A DNA stretch of 11,727 bases from Microcystis sp. T1-4 (GTDB lineage: Bacteria > Cyanobacteriota > Cyanobacteriia > Cyanobacteriales > Microcystaceae). The position numbers and the translations under genes are program-made. The notes beneath the pieces are model-generated. The model was not told the DNA's origin. It saw nothing but the letters and a program-made list of their open reading frames with translations, and did not search any database. The DNA lies in NCBI RefSeq assembly GCF_000297435.1, contig NZ_CAIP01000022.1, positions 1 through 11,727 on the forward strand. The letters run 5' to 3'. Below, in pieces: positions 1 through 6,984 of the stretch (position 1 is the first letter of the stretch; every line of letters begins with the position of its first letter).

Positions 1-88
1 AACAAGGTTTTTAGATTTATTCAGCCAACCCTACTTATTGTCTTGAAAATATGTCCGTCAGTCAGGCAAAAAGCTCCCCACACTTGTA

Positions 89-877
89 CTATAAATCTAT
101 CCCCATTTCTCGCAAACGGGCCTCCAGCTGTTGAGAACGCTGTCTTTCCGCTTCCAGCGCTTGCTGAGTAGCATTTAATTGCTCCTGGGCCGCCGCTGCT
201 TGCTCCTGGGCTGCTTCTTCTGGCAAGGGGATTAAATTGCCTTCTGGGTCATAAAATCTCGCCCAAATTGCCGTTTCTCGGTCAATAGTCCCCTCCCAAG
301 TTCCCAACCAATAGCCTAAGCTTTCGCACCATAACCAGCCGCGCTCGTTTCGTTCTAAAGAATGGTAGCGTTGGTCGGCCCCTAAATGCCATCCTTGTAA
401 AGAATTGCCATCAAAAGGATCGTAGATGAAATAATCTGGCGTGCGGAAGGTTCCCTCATAAATGGCTTTTTTTCGCACTTTATCGGTTCTTGCGGTACTA
501 GGAGAGGTTAATTCCACGATAACGTCAGGATAACGTCCCTCTTCTTCCCAAATTACCCAACCCTGTCGCTCTCTCTTGCCATCGACATTGAGGACAGCGA
601 AGAAATCGGGCCCGCGAAAATCGCGATTTTTCGCCTGTTCGCGGCTGAAATAAATAAACATATTGCCACCCGTGTAGAAGTCGTCTCGCTCACCGTAACC
701 TTCCTGTAGGGAGCGAATCAGCACATTCATGGCAATGCGGTGTCGATTGCTTTCCAAGGGTTCACCATCATCAAAAATTAAGTCTGTGGGGGGTGGGGGT
801 GGTTCCCAAAAGTCCTCGAAATCTTCTTCTATCAGTGCCGGAGAGGTGGCAGTTTCGTCGCTTTTGGCAATCGTCAT
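89..877 (-). CDS. Uma2-family (DUF820) PD-(D/E)XK endonuclease-like protein with coiled-coil tail
   Basis: 262 residues. The core at about residues 40-215 matches the Uma2/DUF820 restriction-endonuclease-like fold, abundant in cyanobacteria. Visible marks are RGPD at 88-91, PDVIVELTSPST at 117-128 and TDKVRKK at 131-137, giving candidate catalytic residues Asp91, Glu122 and a following lysine, then DYFIYDP at 148-154. A proline run (26-30) precedes the core. Residues 220-258 are rich in Ala, Gln, Glu and Arg and look like a coiled coil, a common C-terminal extension in this family that may drive oligomerisation. The ATG is supported by GAGAGG (complement of 886-891), 8 bases upstream. Length is normal for members with the tail. 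Family members are predicted nucleases and often sit alone; their biological role is not established. No partner gene is adjacent, and the neighbour is divergent. Confidence 0.85.
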   Translation of the reverse strand: MTIAKSDETATSPALIEEDFEDFWEPPPPPTDLIFDDGEPLESNRHRIAMNVLIRSLQEGYGERDDFYTGGNMFIYFSREQAKNRDFRGPDFFAVLNVDGKRERQGWVIWEEEGRYPDVIVELTSPSTARTDKVRKKAIYEGTFRTPDYFIYDPFDGNSLQGWHLGADQRYHSLERNERGWLWCESLGYWLGTWEGTIDRETAIWARFYDPEGNLIPLPEEAAQEQAAAAQEQLNATQQALEAERQRSQQLEARLREMGIDL

Positions 878-1038
878 TTTTTCGGCCTCTCTAGGTGGGA
901 GTGTCCAGATTTTTGCTGATTATTGATCCTATGATAACTTTTTTGCCAACTCGATCGCTTTATGTAGATTCTTAAGCAAAAATTTTTGGCTCTTCTAGGT
1001 TCTGTGTGATAAGTTTAATTGACATAGGATCGATCGAT

Positions 1039-1063
1039 CTTTGTGTCCTTTGTGTCTTTGTGG
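1039..1063. repeat. Short tandem repeat, 9-base unit CTTTGTGTC, about 2.7 copies
   Basis: Two exact copies of CTTTGTGTC (1039-1047 and 1048-1056) are followed by a partial copy, TTTGTGG (1057-1063). The stretch looks like non-coding simple repeat DNA. I see no function. Confidence 0.6.
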
Positions 1064-1088
1064 TTCGTTCCACCCCCTCGCTCTTGAG

Positions 1089-1110
1089 AAATGTATCTTA
1101 AAATACATTT
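1089..1110. promoter_or_regulatory. Inverted repeat AAATGTAT-N6-ATACATTT, operator-like
   Basis: Two perfect 8-base arms (1089-1096 and 1103-1110) are separated by CTTAAA. The AT-rich dyad with a 22-base footprint resembles a binding site for a dimeric regulator. It lies 115 bases upstream of the pmbA-like start. No regulator is encoded nearby, so the role is inferred from symmetry only. Confidence 0.3.
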
Positions 1111-1184
1111 TACCCACCAAAGCTGGGAGAGCCAAATTTTTTAATTCCCCCCAGTCTTACCTGTTTGCGCTTCGGTACCGGGGC

Positions 1185-1213
1185 TTGAGATAATCAGATA
1201 GCTATCATCTCAA
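1185..1213 (+). repeat. Inverted repeat just upstream of the pmbA-like start
   Basis: TTGAGAT (1185-1191) pairs with ATCTCAA (1207-1213), and the interior contains the palindrome GATAGCTATC (1197-1206). The element ends 11 bases before the ATG at 1225, where a ribosome binding site would be expected. It could fold in the mRNA leader or act as a DNA dyad. No clear Shine-Dalgarno sequence is visible there. Confidence 0.35.
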
Positions 1214-1224
1214 AAACTATCACC

Positions 1225-2508
1225 ATGACGATCGATCCGCAACAACTCATCGAACTGGCTCTCCAATCGGGAGCGGTGGCAGCCGAAGTTTATCAATCTT
1301 CCTCCCTTTCCCATCCCGTTTTTTTTGAGGCTAATCGTCTTAAACAGTTAGAAAGTTCCGAATCCGTGGGAACTGCCTTGAGATTATGGCGCCAGGGTTG
1401 TCCGGGGTTAGCGGTGGGTTATGGTGATGTAGAACCGGAAATTTTAGTAGAAACGGCGTTAAATTTATCCTATCTCAATGCCCCGGAAGAAATCGAATTT
1501 TCGGCACCACGACAGGCAATTTATGACCCGATTGGCCAGGATGTGGCGGTAGAATCTTTAATCGAGATGGGTAATCAAATGATTGGCCAAATTCGCCAAG
1601 TTTATCCTGAAGTTATTTGTAGTGGTGAATGGGAATGTGAACAGGAAATCACCCGTTTGGCTAATTCCCAGGGTTTATATTGTCAATATACCGATACAGC
1701 TTTGAGTTATTATCTGGGGATTGAATGGGTGCGGGGGGAGGATTTTCTCGCAGTTTATGATGGGGAATATACTCGCAGTACACCCCATCCCGAAACGGTA
1801 ATTAAACAGTTATTGCAGCGACTACAATGGGCCGCCAATAATGTGGATAGTCCCACGGGGAAATTACCAATTTTATTGACCTCTAATGCAGTTACACTGT
1901 TATGGGGTACGGTGGAGATGGCTTTAAATGGGAAACAGATCTTAGAAAATTCTTCGCCCTGGAGTGATAAAATCGGTCAATTGGTGATGTCGGAAAAGTT
2001 GACTCTATCCCAACAACCCCAGCGAGAACCCTATAGTTGTCCCTTTGATGATGAGGGAACTCCTACCAAATTTTTATCTTTAATTGAGGGAGGTAGAGTT
2101 AAGGAATTCTATAGCGATCGTACCACGGCCAGATTGTTAAAAACTACTCCGACGGGAAACGGTTTTCGTCCCGGTTTAGGGGTTTATCCCATGCCGGATT
2201 TGGTTAATTTAATCGTGGCACCGGGAGAGGGAACTTTAGAGGATTTAATCTCGCAAATAGATGAGGGCCTAGTTATCGACCAAATTTTAGGTCATGGGGC
2301 CGATATTTCGGGCGATTTTTCTGTCAATGTCGATCTGGGTTATCGCATAGAAAATGGCAAAATCACCGGACGCGTTAAAGATACAATGGTGACGGGAAAT
2401 GTTTATACGGCTTTGCAGAATTTAATCGCTCTGGGGGCCGATAATCAATGGAATGGCTCCTGTTATACTCCCTCGCTAATTGTTGATAGTTTATCGGTGG
2501 TAGGGTAA
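1225..2508 (+). CDS. pmbA: TldD/PmbA family protein, PmbA/TldE type (no HExxxH motif)
   Basis: 427 residues. The family fold is recognisable from the C-terminal half: FDDEGTPTKFLSLIEGG at 274-290, the GHGADISGDFS stretch at 356-366, and VDLGYRIENGKITGRVKDTM at 369-388, all typical of TldD/TldE proteins. TldD carries the zinc-binding HExxxH motif; I find none here, so this is the TldE/PmbA type, which in characterised bacteria forms a heterodimer with TldD and shapes the substrate cavity while TldD does proteolysis. Known substrates are unfolded or modified peptides such as microcin precursors and the CcdA antitoxin. Length is slightly below the ~450 residues of E. coli PmbA. No tldD partner is in the window. 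The ATG has no clear Shine-Dalgarno sequence, and a hairpin lies just upstream. The gene seems monocistronic and ends towards the permease gene. Confidence 0.88.
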   Translation: MTIDPQQLIELALQSGAVAAEVYQSSSLSHPVFFEANRLKQLESSESVGTALRLWRQGCPGLAVGYGDVEPEILVETALNLSYLNAPEEIEFSAPRQAIYDPIGQDVAVESLIEMGNQMIGQIRQVYPEVICSGEWECEQEITRLANSQGLYCQYTDTALSYYLGIEWVRGEDFLAVYDGEYTRSTPHPETVIKQLLQRLQWAANNVDSPTGKLPILLTSNAVTLLWGTVEMALNGKQILENSSPWSDKIGQLVMSEKLTLSQQPQREPYSCPFDDEGTPTKFLSLIEGGRVKEFYSDRTTARLLKTTPTGNGFRPGLGVYPMPDLVNLIVAPGEGTLEDLISQIDEGLVIDQILGHGADISGDFSVNVDLGYRIENGKITGRVKDTMVTGNVYTALQNLIALGADNQWNGSCYTPSLIVDSLSVVG

Positions 2509-2514
2509 AAATGT

Positions 2515-2563
2515 GGCGTTGTCAAATTGAAAGATGCTCCTAATCAGATGGGAACTGAAATTA
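2515..2563 (+). repeat. Direct repeat copy 1, flanking the palindrome
   Basis: A 49-base unit beginning GGCGTTGT and containing AATTGAAAGATGCTCC, then GGGAACTGA. It is nearly identical to 2602-2656, apart from a few substitutions and 6 fewer bases at an ATC/TCA-rich spot. It starts 7 bases after the pmbA-like stop codon. Confidence 0.8.
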
Positions 2564-2568
2564 CTATG

Positions 2569-2598
2569 TGTAGGGCTAATTCATGAATTAGCCCTACA
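2569..2598. repeat. Perfect 30-base palindrome between the direct repeats
   Basis: TGTAGGGCTAATTCA (2569-2583) is followed immediately by its exact reverse complement (2584-2598). As RNA it would form a long hairpin with a very tight turn; no T-run follows on either strand. Its form suits a small dispersed palindromic element of the kind scattered through Microcystis genomes, or a bidirectional transcription stop between two convergent genes. The first reading is an inference. Confidence 0.8.
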
Positions 2599-2601
2599 AT
2601 A

Positions 2602-2656
2602 GGCGTTGTAAAATTGAAAGATGCTCCGAATCATCATCATCTGGGAACTGAGATTA
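2602..2656 (+). repeat. Direct repeat copy 2, with ATC/TCA triplet expansion
   Basis: A 55-base counterpart of 2515-2563. It carries AATCATCATCATC where copy 1 has AATCAGA, so the 6 extra bases look like triplet slippage. The copy is followed by GCCTAC, which may be the remnant of a second palindrome half-site. Confidence 0.8.
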
Positions 2657-2823
2657 ACTCAGCCTACTTTTTGGGGTTAATTTTTTTGGGGCTTTATTTG
2701 ACCTGAAAAGAGGGGGGTCGCAGGCAAGCACGGATTCCCATTCTATAAGAAATTATCTGTCAAGTCGTGGGGTTTTGTCAAGCTTTTTTAGGAAAAAAAT
2801 TAACCGATGTGAGTCAGTATTTT

Positions 2824-4506
2824 TCAGCTTGGGATTAACGCTTTAGTTGCCGAGGCGCCAAGGCGATTTAATTGCCGATTAATTTGCCACCCGACGATGG
2901 TTAAACCCAACCACTGACTGAAGATTGCCAAAGCGAAAGAGGGAAGTGTAGCGTATTTAGTAGCGGCAATGGGAAGAAAAGTAAAAAACCATAACAGCGG
3001 AGATTGACTGGGATTAACTCGCAAGACAGCGAAACAGAGGAAGGGGAAAATAATCAAAATGCCGATGCTAGTGACTGCCAGCAAAGCGCGTTTATTTGTC
3101 CTGACTAACATCAATAACTGGGTGATAGCGGCATAGACTAAAATCATGTTCATTCCCAAGAGAAACCCGGCTGCAGTGGCTAGTTTATATTGATGGAGAG
3201 GGGCGATAAAAATAGCGGGAAGAATGAATAAAATGGCAATGGCGACGTTAATAGCCATGGCTAGAGTAGAAGGACTTTTTTCGCCAAAGATTAAAGCTTT
3301 TCCCAGACTAATGCCCGTTTTTCCTTGCAAATGACGATAGCGCGCCCAATCTTGAAGAGTTTGACGAGGAGGAGTGAGGGCAAAAAGGATTAACAAGCCG
3401 AAAATTGCCACAAAAACGCTAAGAATCGCAAAATTATCGAAAAGATAGCTCGGTTCCAGAGTTTGGAAGACAAAACCTAGGCTAATGGCACTAAAACAGC
3501 CCATAATCCAATAACTTTGGGGTTTACTAACAAGAGTAGCGAGGGGATTATGGAAGCGACGCTGGATAATTCTGGTTAAACCGCAGGTGCAGAGGGCAAA
3601 ATTGAGCAAAATTAAGCTAATACCCATTATAACCGATTGCCAGAGAGATTGACCGTACCAACGCAGATCAAAGATTTGTGAGATTCCTAGATAGCGTACC
3701 GCATCGGGGGGGAGAAAAGTAGATTTAACTAGATAGGGAAGGACAAAACTAGGATTAAAGAGAATTAACCAATCAAAGGGGGTACGGGAACCGCCATAGC
3801 CCGATAAAGTAAAAATAGTGCTATAAAACACAAAGATTAAGACTGTAGCACTGCCTAACCAGGGTTGAAATCCCCCTAACCATGGCGTGGCCAAAGCGAA
3901 ACTCAGGGCAGCATGATAGAAAAAGGCACAACTAGCGATTAGAACCCCGTAGAAGGCTAAAATTAACGAAAAGGGAATACCTGCTAATAAACCCGCTCCC
4001 AAGTGAAAGGGTAAAGCGAGAAGACAGACGAGATAGAGGAGAATGGGAACCCCGAAAATTTTGCCGATAAAAATTGTTCTGGCGGGTTGGGGACTCAGAC
4101 GGATAAAATTAAGTGTACCTCGGCGCTCTTCCCCGGAAAGATCGGCGATTAATTGATAGGTTCCCACCACTAAAAGAGCGAAAATGCCGGTAATACTCAG
4201 AAAAGTGAAGATATCTAACCACCATAACCGGGAGATAATCATCCATTGACCATTTAGGTCTTGGATACAGTATTTAAGCCCACTATAGGGATAATAATCG
4301 TTGTTATTGGGGGGATTAGCGGTACAGTAACGACTAAATCCCGCCTCTACCGGCAAGAGATTTTGATAGTATAAATAAACTAATAATTGACCAACTAGGG
4401 AGATAACCGAGGCGATCGAGATATTTTTCGGGGTTAATCTTCCTTGCCATTCTCGCATAATTTGCGGGTTGGTTTCCGTGAGGCGATCGATTATTGTCGC
4501 TATCAT
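2824..4506 (-). CDS. ABC-2 type transporter permease, polytopic membrane protein
   Basis: 560 residues with about 12 hydrophobic segments, for example near residues 30-48, 98-122, 148-175, 178-208, 440-475 and 478-495. The diagnostic stretch is SGEERRGTLNFIRLSPQ at about 124-140, which matches the coupling-helix region of ABC-2 permeases (E-RRGTL-x-x-L-x-x-S-P), followed by TIFIGKIFG. The N-terminus (NPQIMREWQGR) is also usual for this class. It would sit in the plasma or thylakoid membrane and export an unknown substrate with an ATPase subunit. No ABC ATPase gene is adjacent, so the partner must be encoded elsewhere. The ATG at 4506 is supported by AGAGAGGAC about 6 bases upstream. The length suggests a fused or double-size permease rather than the usual ~250-residue half. 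The gene is divergent from chlD. Confidence 0.82.
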   Translation of the reverse strand: MIATIIDRLTETNPQIMREWQGRLTPKNISIASVISLVGQLLVYLYYQNLLPVEAGFSRYCTANPPNNNDYYPYSGLKYCIQDLNGQWMIISRLWWLDIFTFLSITGIFALLVVGTYQLIADLSGEERRGTLNFIRLSPQPARTIFIGKIFGVPILLYLVCLLALPFHLGAGLLAGIPFSLILAFYGVLIASCAFFYHAALSFALATPWLGGFQPWLGSATVLIFVFYSTIFTLSGYGGSRTPFDWLILFNPSFVLPYLVKSTFLPPDAVRYLGISQIFDLRWYGQSLWQSVIMGISLILLNFALCTCGLTRIIQRRFHNPLATLVSKPQSYWIMGCFSAISLGFVFQTLEPSYLFDNFAILSVFVAIFGLLILFALTPPRQTLQDWARYRHLQGKTGISLGKALIFGEKSPSTLAMAINVAIAILFILPAIFIAPLHQYKLATAAGFLLGMNMILVYAAITQLLMLVRTNKRALLAVTSIGILIIFPFLCFAVLRVNPSQSPLLWFFTFLPIAATKYATLPSFALAIFSQWLGLTIVGWQINRQLNRLGASATKALIPS

Positions 4507-4696
4507 ATTTCTGTCCTCTCTACAGCCGTTATTAGGAGCTAATCCTAGATTAACCCAGTAACTTGTCGATCGGTTCGGGGAGGAAGAAATCCATCGAGAT
4601 GCAGCTAAAATCTGGGTTCGGGAATCAAAAGGGGAAAAGTGCCAGACCCGGGAGCTTCTGTTTTACACTAGAATTTGGCCGCCTGAATCTAGATCT
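4507..4696. promoter_or_regulatory. Divergent promoter region between the permease gene and chlD
   Basis: This 190-base gap must contain the start signals of both genes. Visible elements are a small hairpin TAGGA-GCTAA-TCCTA (4533-4547), a distant pair of arms AACCCAG (4552-4558) and CTGGGTT (4612-4618), and -10-like hexamers TACACT (4664-4669) and TAGAAT (4669-4674) 20-30 bases before chlD. None has a matching -35 box. The leader also holds an ATG out of frame with chlD at 4599. Confidence 0.4.
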
Positions 4697-6694
4697 ATGC
4701 CCACTCTGACTCTCAATTTTCCCCTAACTGCCGTTGTCGGCCAAGAAGCGATTAAATTAGCCCTACTCTTAGCCGCCGTGGATCCCGCCCTAGGGGGTGT
4801 GGTAATTGCCGGTCGTCGGGGAACCGCCAAATCAGTCATGGCGCGAGCGATACATTCCCTACTGCCACCGATCGAAATTATCGCAGGTAATGTCTTTAAT
4901 TGTGATCCCAACAATGCCGACGAATGGGACGATCACACTAAAGAAGAATATAGCAGTGGAGAAGTCCCCACGGAAGTTATCCGGGCCCCCTTCGTGCAGA
5001 TTCCCCTGGGAGTCACCGAGGATCGTTTATTGGGGTCCGTCGATGTGGAAGAATCGGTGAAACGGGGGGAACCAGTCTTTCAACCCGGTTTATTAGCCAG
5101 CGCTCATCGGGGAATTCTCTACGTCGATGAAATTAATCTACTCGATGACCAAATTGCTAACCAATTACTCACAGTTTTAAGCGAAGGACGCAACCAAATC
5201 GAACGGGAAGGCATCAGTTTTCAACATCCCTGTAAACCGCTCCTGATCGCTACTTATAACCCAGAAGAAGGGGACTTACGAACCCATTTATTAGATAGAA
5301 TTGCCATTGCCCTTTCCGCCGATGGTGTCCTCAGTTTAGACCAACGAGTCACCGCCGTCAATCAGGCGATCGAGTATGCTGTTTCTCCCAGCGCTTTTAT
5401 CGCCCAATATGCCCAAGAAATCGATGATCTAAAAACCGAAATTATTCTGGCGAGGGAATGGTTAAAAGAGGTAAAAATTAAACCCGAACAAATTAGTTAT
5501 CTAGTGGAGGAAGCGGTGCGCGGTAGGGTAGAAGGTCATCGCGCCGAGATTTTTGCCGTGAGAGTAGCCAAGGCCGCCGCTGCTTTAGAAGGTCGGGATT
5601 TAGTCAGTGCCGATGACTTAAAAAGAGCCGTCGAATTAGTTATTGTACCTCGATCGCTGATTACGCCGCCACCTCCAGAACAGGAACAACAGCCACCGCC
5701 ACCACCGCCACCACCGGAACCGCCCCAAGACGAAAACCAGCAGGAACAGGAAGAAAAAGAGGAGGAGAAAGAGGAAGAAAAAGAACCGGAACAGCCGGAT
5801 AATCTGCCGGAAGAATTTGTTTTCGACCCAGAAGGGGTTTTACTGGATCCCAGTGTGTTGTATTTTGCCCAGATGGCCCAGCGTCAGGGGAAATCCGGGG
5901 CGCGTAACCTGATTTTCTCGGAAGATAGGGGACGTTATATTAAGCCGATGTTACCCCGGGGCAAGGTAAAAAGAGTCGCCGTCGATGCCACTCTCCGGGC
6001 GGCTGCCCCCTATCAAAAAGCCCGTCGCTTAAGGAATCCCGAACGTCATGTGATTATAGAAGAAGGGGATCTGCGCTCAAAACGGCTGGCCCGCAAGGCC
6101 GGTTCTTTAATTGTCTTTGTCGTTGATGCCTCCGGTTCCATGGCCCTGAATCGGATGCAGTCGGCCAAAGGTGCGGTTATGCGTCTGTTAACGGAAGCTT
6201 ACGAAAATCGCGACCAGATTGCCCTGATTCCTTTCCGGGGTGAGCGAGCAGATGTACTATTGCCGCCGACCAAATCGATTACCCTAGCGAAAAAACGTCT
6301 AGAAACCCTGCCCTGTGGCGGTGGTTCCCCCTTAGCTCACGGTTTAACCCAAGCGGTTCATGTGGGGATGAATGCCCGTTTATCGGGAGATATCGGTCAA
6401 GTGGTGATTGTGGCGATTACCGACGGGAGAAGTAATATTCCTTTGGCGAAATCTTTAGGCGAACCGATTCCGGAGGGGGAAAAACCGGATATTAAGGCAG
6501 AACTGCTCGATATTGCCGCTAAAATTCGCTCTTTAGGCATTAAACTGCTGGTTATCGATACGGAGAAAAAATTCGTCTCCACTGGTTTTGCCAAAGAATT
6601 AGCCCTAAAAGCCGGGGGTAAGTATTATCATCTACCCCGGGCTACGGAACAAGCGATCGCATCTATGGCGCGAGGGGCAATTGCGGGACTGTAG
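4697..6694 (+). CDS. chlD: Magnesium chelatase subunit D (protoporphyrin IX Mg-chelatase)
   Basis: 665 residues, the usual cyanobacterial length. Together with ChlI and ChlH it inserts Mg2+ into protoporphyrin IX, the first committed step of chlorophyll synthesis; ChlI and ChlD form the AAA+ motor. Domains in order are a ChlI-like AAA+ module (about 8-320) with an intact Walker A, GRRGTAKS at 39-46, and Walker B, ILYVDE at 140-145; a proline-rich and acidic linker (about 323-370, eight prolines in a row at 333-340, then mostly Glu and Lys); and a C-terminal von Willebrand A domain with the MIDAS motif DASGS at 477-481, completed by Ser544 in GGGSPL and Asp576 in ITDGRSN. The VWA domain contacts ChlI and ChlH. 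The ATG has no strong Shine-Dalgarno sequence but fits the family N-terminus (FPLTAVVGQE). The other chelatase genes are not in the window. It is transcribed away from the permease. Confidence 0.97.
   Translation: MPTLTLNFPLTAVVGQEAIKLALLLAAVDPALGGVVIAGRRGTAKSVMARAIHSLLPPIEIIAGNVFNCDPNNADEWDDHTKEEYSSGEVPTEVIRAPFVQIPLGVTEDRLLGSVDVEESVKRGEPVFQPGLLASAHRGILYVDEINLLDDQIANQLLTVLSEGRNQIEREGISFQHPCKPLLIATYNPEEGDLRTHLLDRIAIALSADGVLSLDQRVTAVNQAIEYAVSPSAFIAQYAQEIDDLKTEIILAREWLKEVKIKPEQISYLVEEAVRGRVEGHRAEIFAVRVAKAAAALEGRDLVSADDLKRAVELVIVPRSLITPPPPEQEQQPPPPPPPPEPPQDENQQEQEEKEEEKEEEKEPEQPDNLPEEFVFDPEGVLLDPSVLYFAQMAQRQGKSGARNLIFSEDRGRYIKPMLPRGKVKRVAVDATLRAAAPYQKARRLRNPERHVIIEEGDLRSKRLARKAGSLIVFVVDASGSMALNRMQSAKGAVMRLLTEAYENRDQIALIPFRGERADVLLPPTKSITLAKKRLETLPCGGGSPLAHGLTQAVHVGMNARLSGDIGQVVIVAITDGRSNIPLAKSLGEPIPEGEKPDIKAELLDIAAKIRSLGIKLLVIDTEKKFVSTGFAKELALKAGGKYYHLPRATEQAIASMARGAIAGL
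6653..6660. repeat. HIP1 octamer GCGATCGC (also at 7430-7437 and 9908-9915)
   Basis: HIP1 is the highly iterated palindrome over-represented in many cyanobacterial genomes. Three full copies occur here, inside the coding regions of chlD, the lipoprotein gene and ispD; many one-base variants (such as GCGATCGA) are spread through the window. It supports the cyanobacterial origin and is not tied to a gene. Confidence 0.85.
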
Positions 6695-6723
6695 CTAGGG
6701 TTTGCGGCAAAAAGTTTTTCGGT

Positions 6724-6786
6724 GGGGGCAGGGTGTAGCCCCCCCAACCCCCCCGACATCGGGGGGGCAGGGTGTGGGGTGTAGGG
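6724..6786 (+). repeat. G-rich/C-rich repeat with hairpin and quadruplex motif downstream of chlD
   Basis: GGGGGCAGGGTGT occurs twice (6724-6736 and 6763-6775). Between the copies, CCCCCCCG (6748-6755) and CGGGGGGG (6760-6767) form an 8-base perfect stem with the loop ACAT. From 6761 to 6786 the plus strand has four G-tracts of 7, 3, 4 and 3 separated by CA, TGT and TGTA, fitting the consensus for an intramolecular G-quadruplex. The stem starts about 53 bases after the chlD stop and no T-run follows, so it is not a standard terminator, though it could still stall RNA polymerase. It resembles dispersed C/G-run repeats of Microcystis-type genomes. Confidence 0.7.
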
Positions 6787-6942
6787 AAGGAAACCTCTTT
6801 CATCTGTGGGGGTGAAAATTTTTTCATCGGGACTGCCTCCTGCCGTCGTTAATGACTTGTATTTTGCTGATTTTCTGTTTTTTTTCGGTCCAGTGTGACA
6901 GCATCTAGAAAAACTTAACAATAATCAGCAATAAGCGAGAGA

Positions 6943-6948
6943 TATACT
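6943..6948 (+). promoter_or_regulatory. Possible -10 box TATACT for the lipoprotein operon
   Basis: TATACT lies 36 bases upstream of the ATG at 6985. A TTAACA at 6915-6920 is too far away (22-base spacer) to serve as a standard -35, so this would be a -10-only or activator-dependent promoter. It is a weak call based on sequence resemblance. Confidence 0.3.
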
Positions 6949-6984
6949 ACAAACAAACATGAGCAAGTTTTAATTAAGATAACT

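Larger units (their letters stand above)
878..1224. other. Divergent intergenic region between the Uma2 gene and the pmbA-like gene
   Basis: This 347-base gap has no convincing gene. It holds a short tandem repeat of CTTTGTGTC (1039-1063), an 8-base inverted repeat (1089-1110) and a second inverted repeat near the pmbA-like start (1185-1213). A TTGACA at 1019-1024 has no acceptable -10 box at normal spacing. The promoters of both flanking genes must lie here, but I cannot place them with confidence. Confidence 0.6.
2509..2823. other. Convergent intergenic region with duplicated unit and palindrome
   Basis: This 315-base gap lies between the 3' ends of the pmbA-like gene and the permease gene. 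Its left half is a direct repeat (2515-2563 and 2602-2656) flanking a perfect palindrome (2569-2598). Its right half has short T- and G-rich runs and two copies of TGTCAAG (2758-2764 and 2776-2782), but no gene. No classical terminator with a strong stem and a T-run is visible; the palindrome may stop transcription from either side. Confidence 0.6.

Noticed and set aside
1019..1024. TTGACA as a -35 box for the pmbA-like gene
   Set aside because: The bases 16-18 positions downstream (around TGTGTC) do not resemble a -10 box.
2569..2598. Palindrome read as a classical intrinsic terminator
   Set aside because: No T-run follows on either strand. It may still slow polymerase, but the sequence fits a palindromic repeat better.
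4552..4618. AACCCAG and CTGGGTT arms as a riboswitch or operator upstream of chlD
   Set aside because: The arms are only 7 bases long with 53 unpaired bases between them; such pairs arise by chance, and no known riboswitch core is recognisable.
4663..4914. Minus-strand open frame of 83 codons at the chlD start
   Set aside because: It lies antisense to the highly conserved ChlD N-terminus and ATP-binding loop, so it is a shadow of that coding sequence.
6628..6921. Minus-strand open frame of 97 codons overlapping the chlD 3' end
   Set aside because: It is opposite the conserved end of chlD and the G/C-run repeat; its peptide is low-complexity (Pro/Gly runs from the repeat) and resembles no family.
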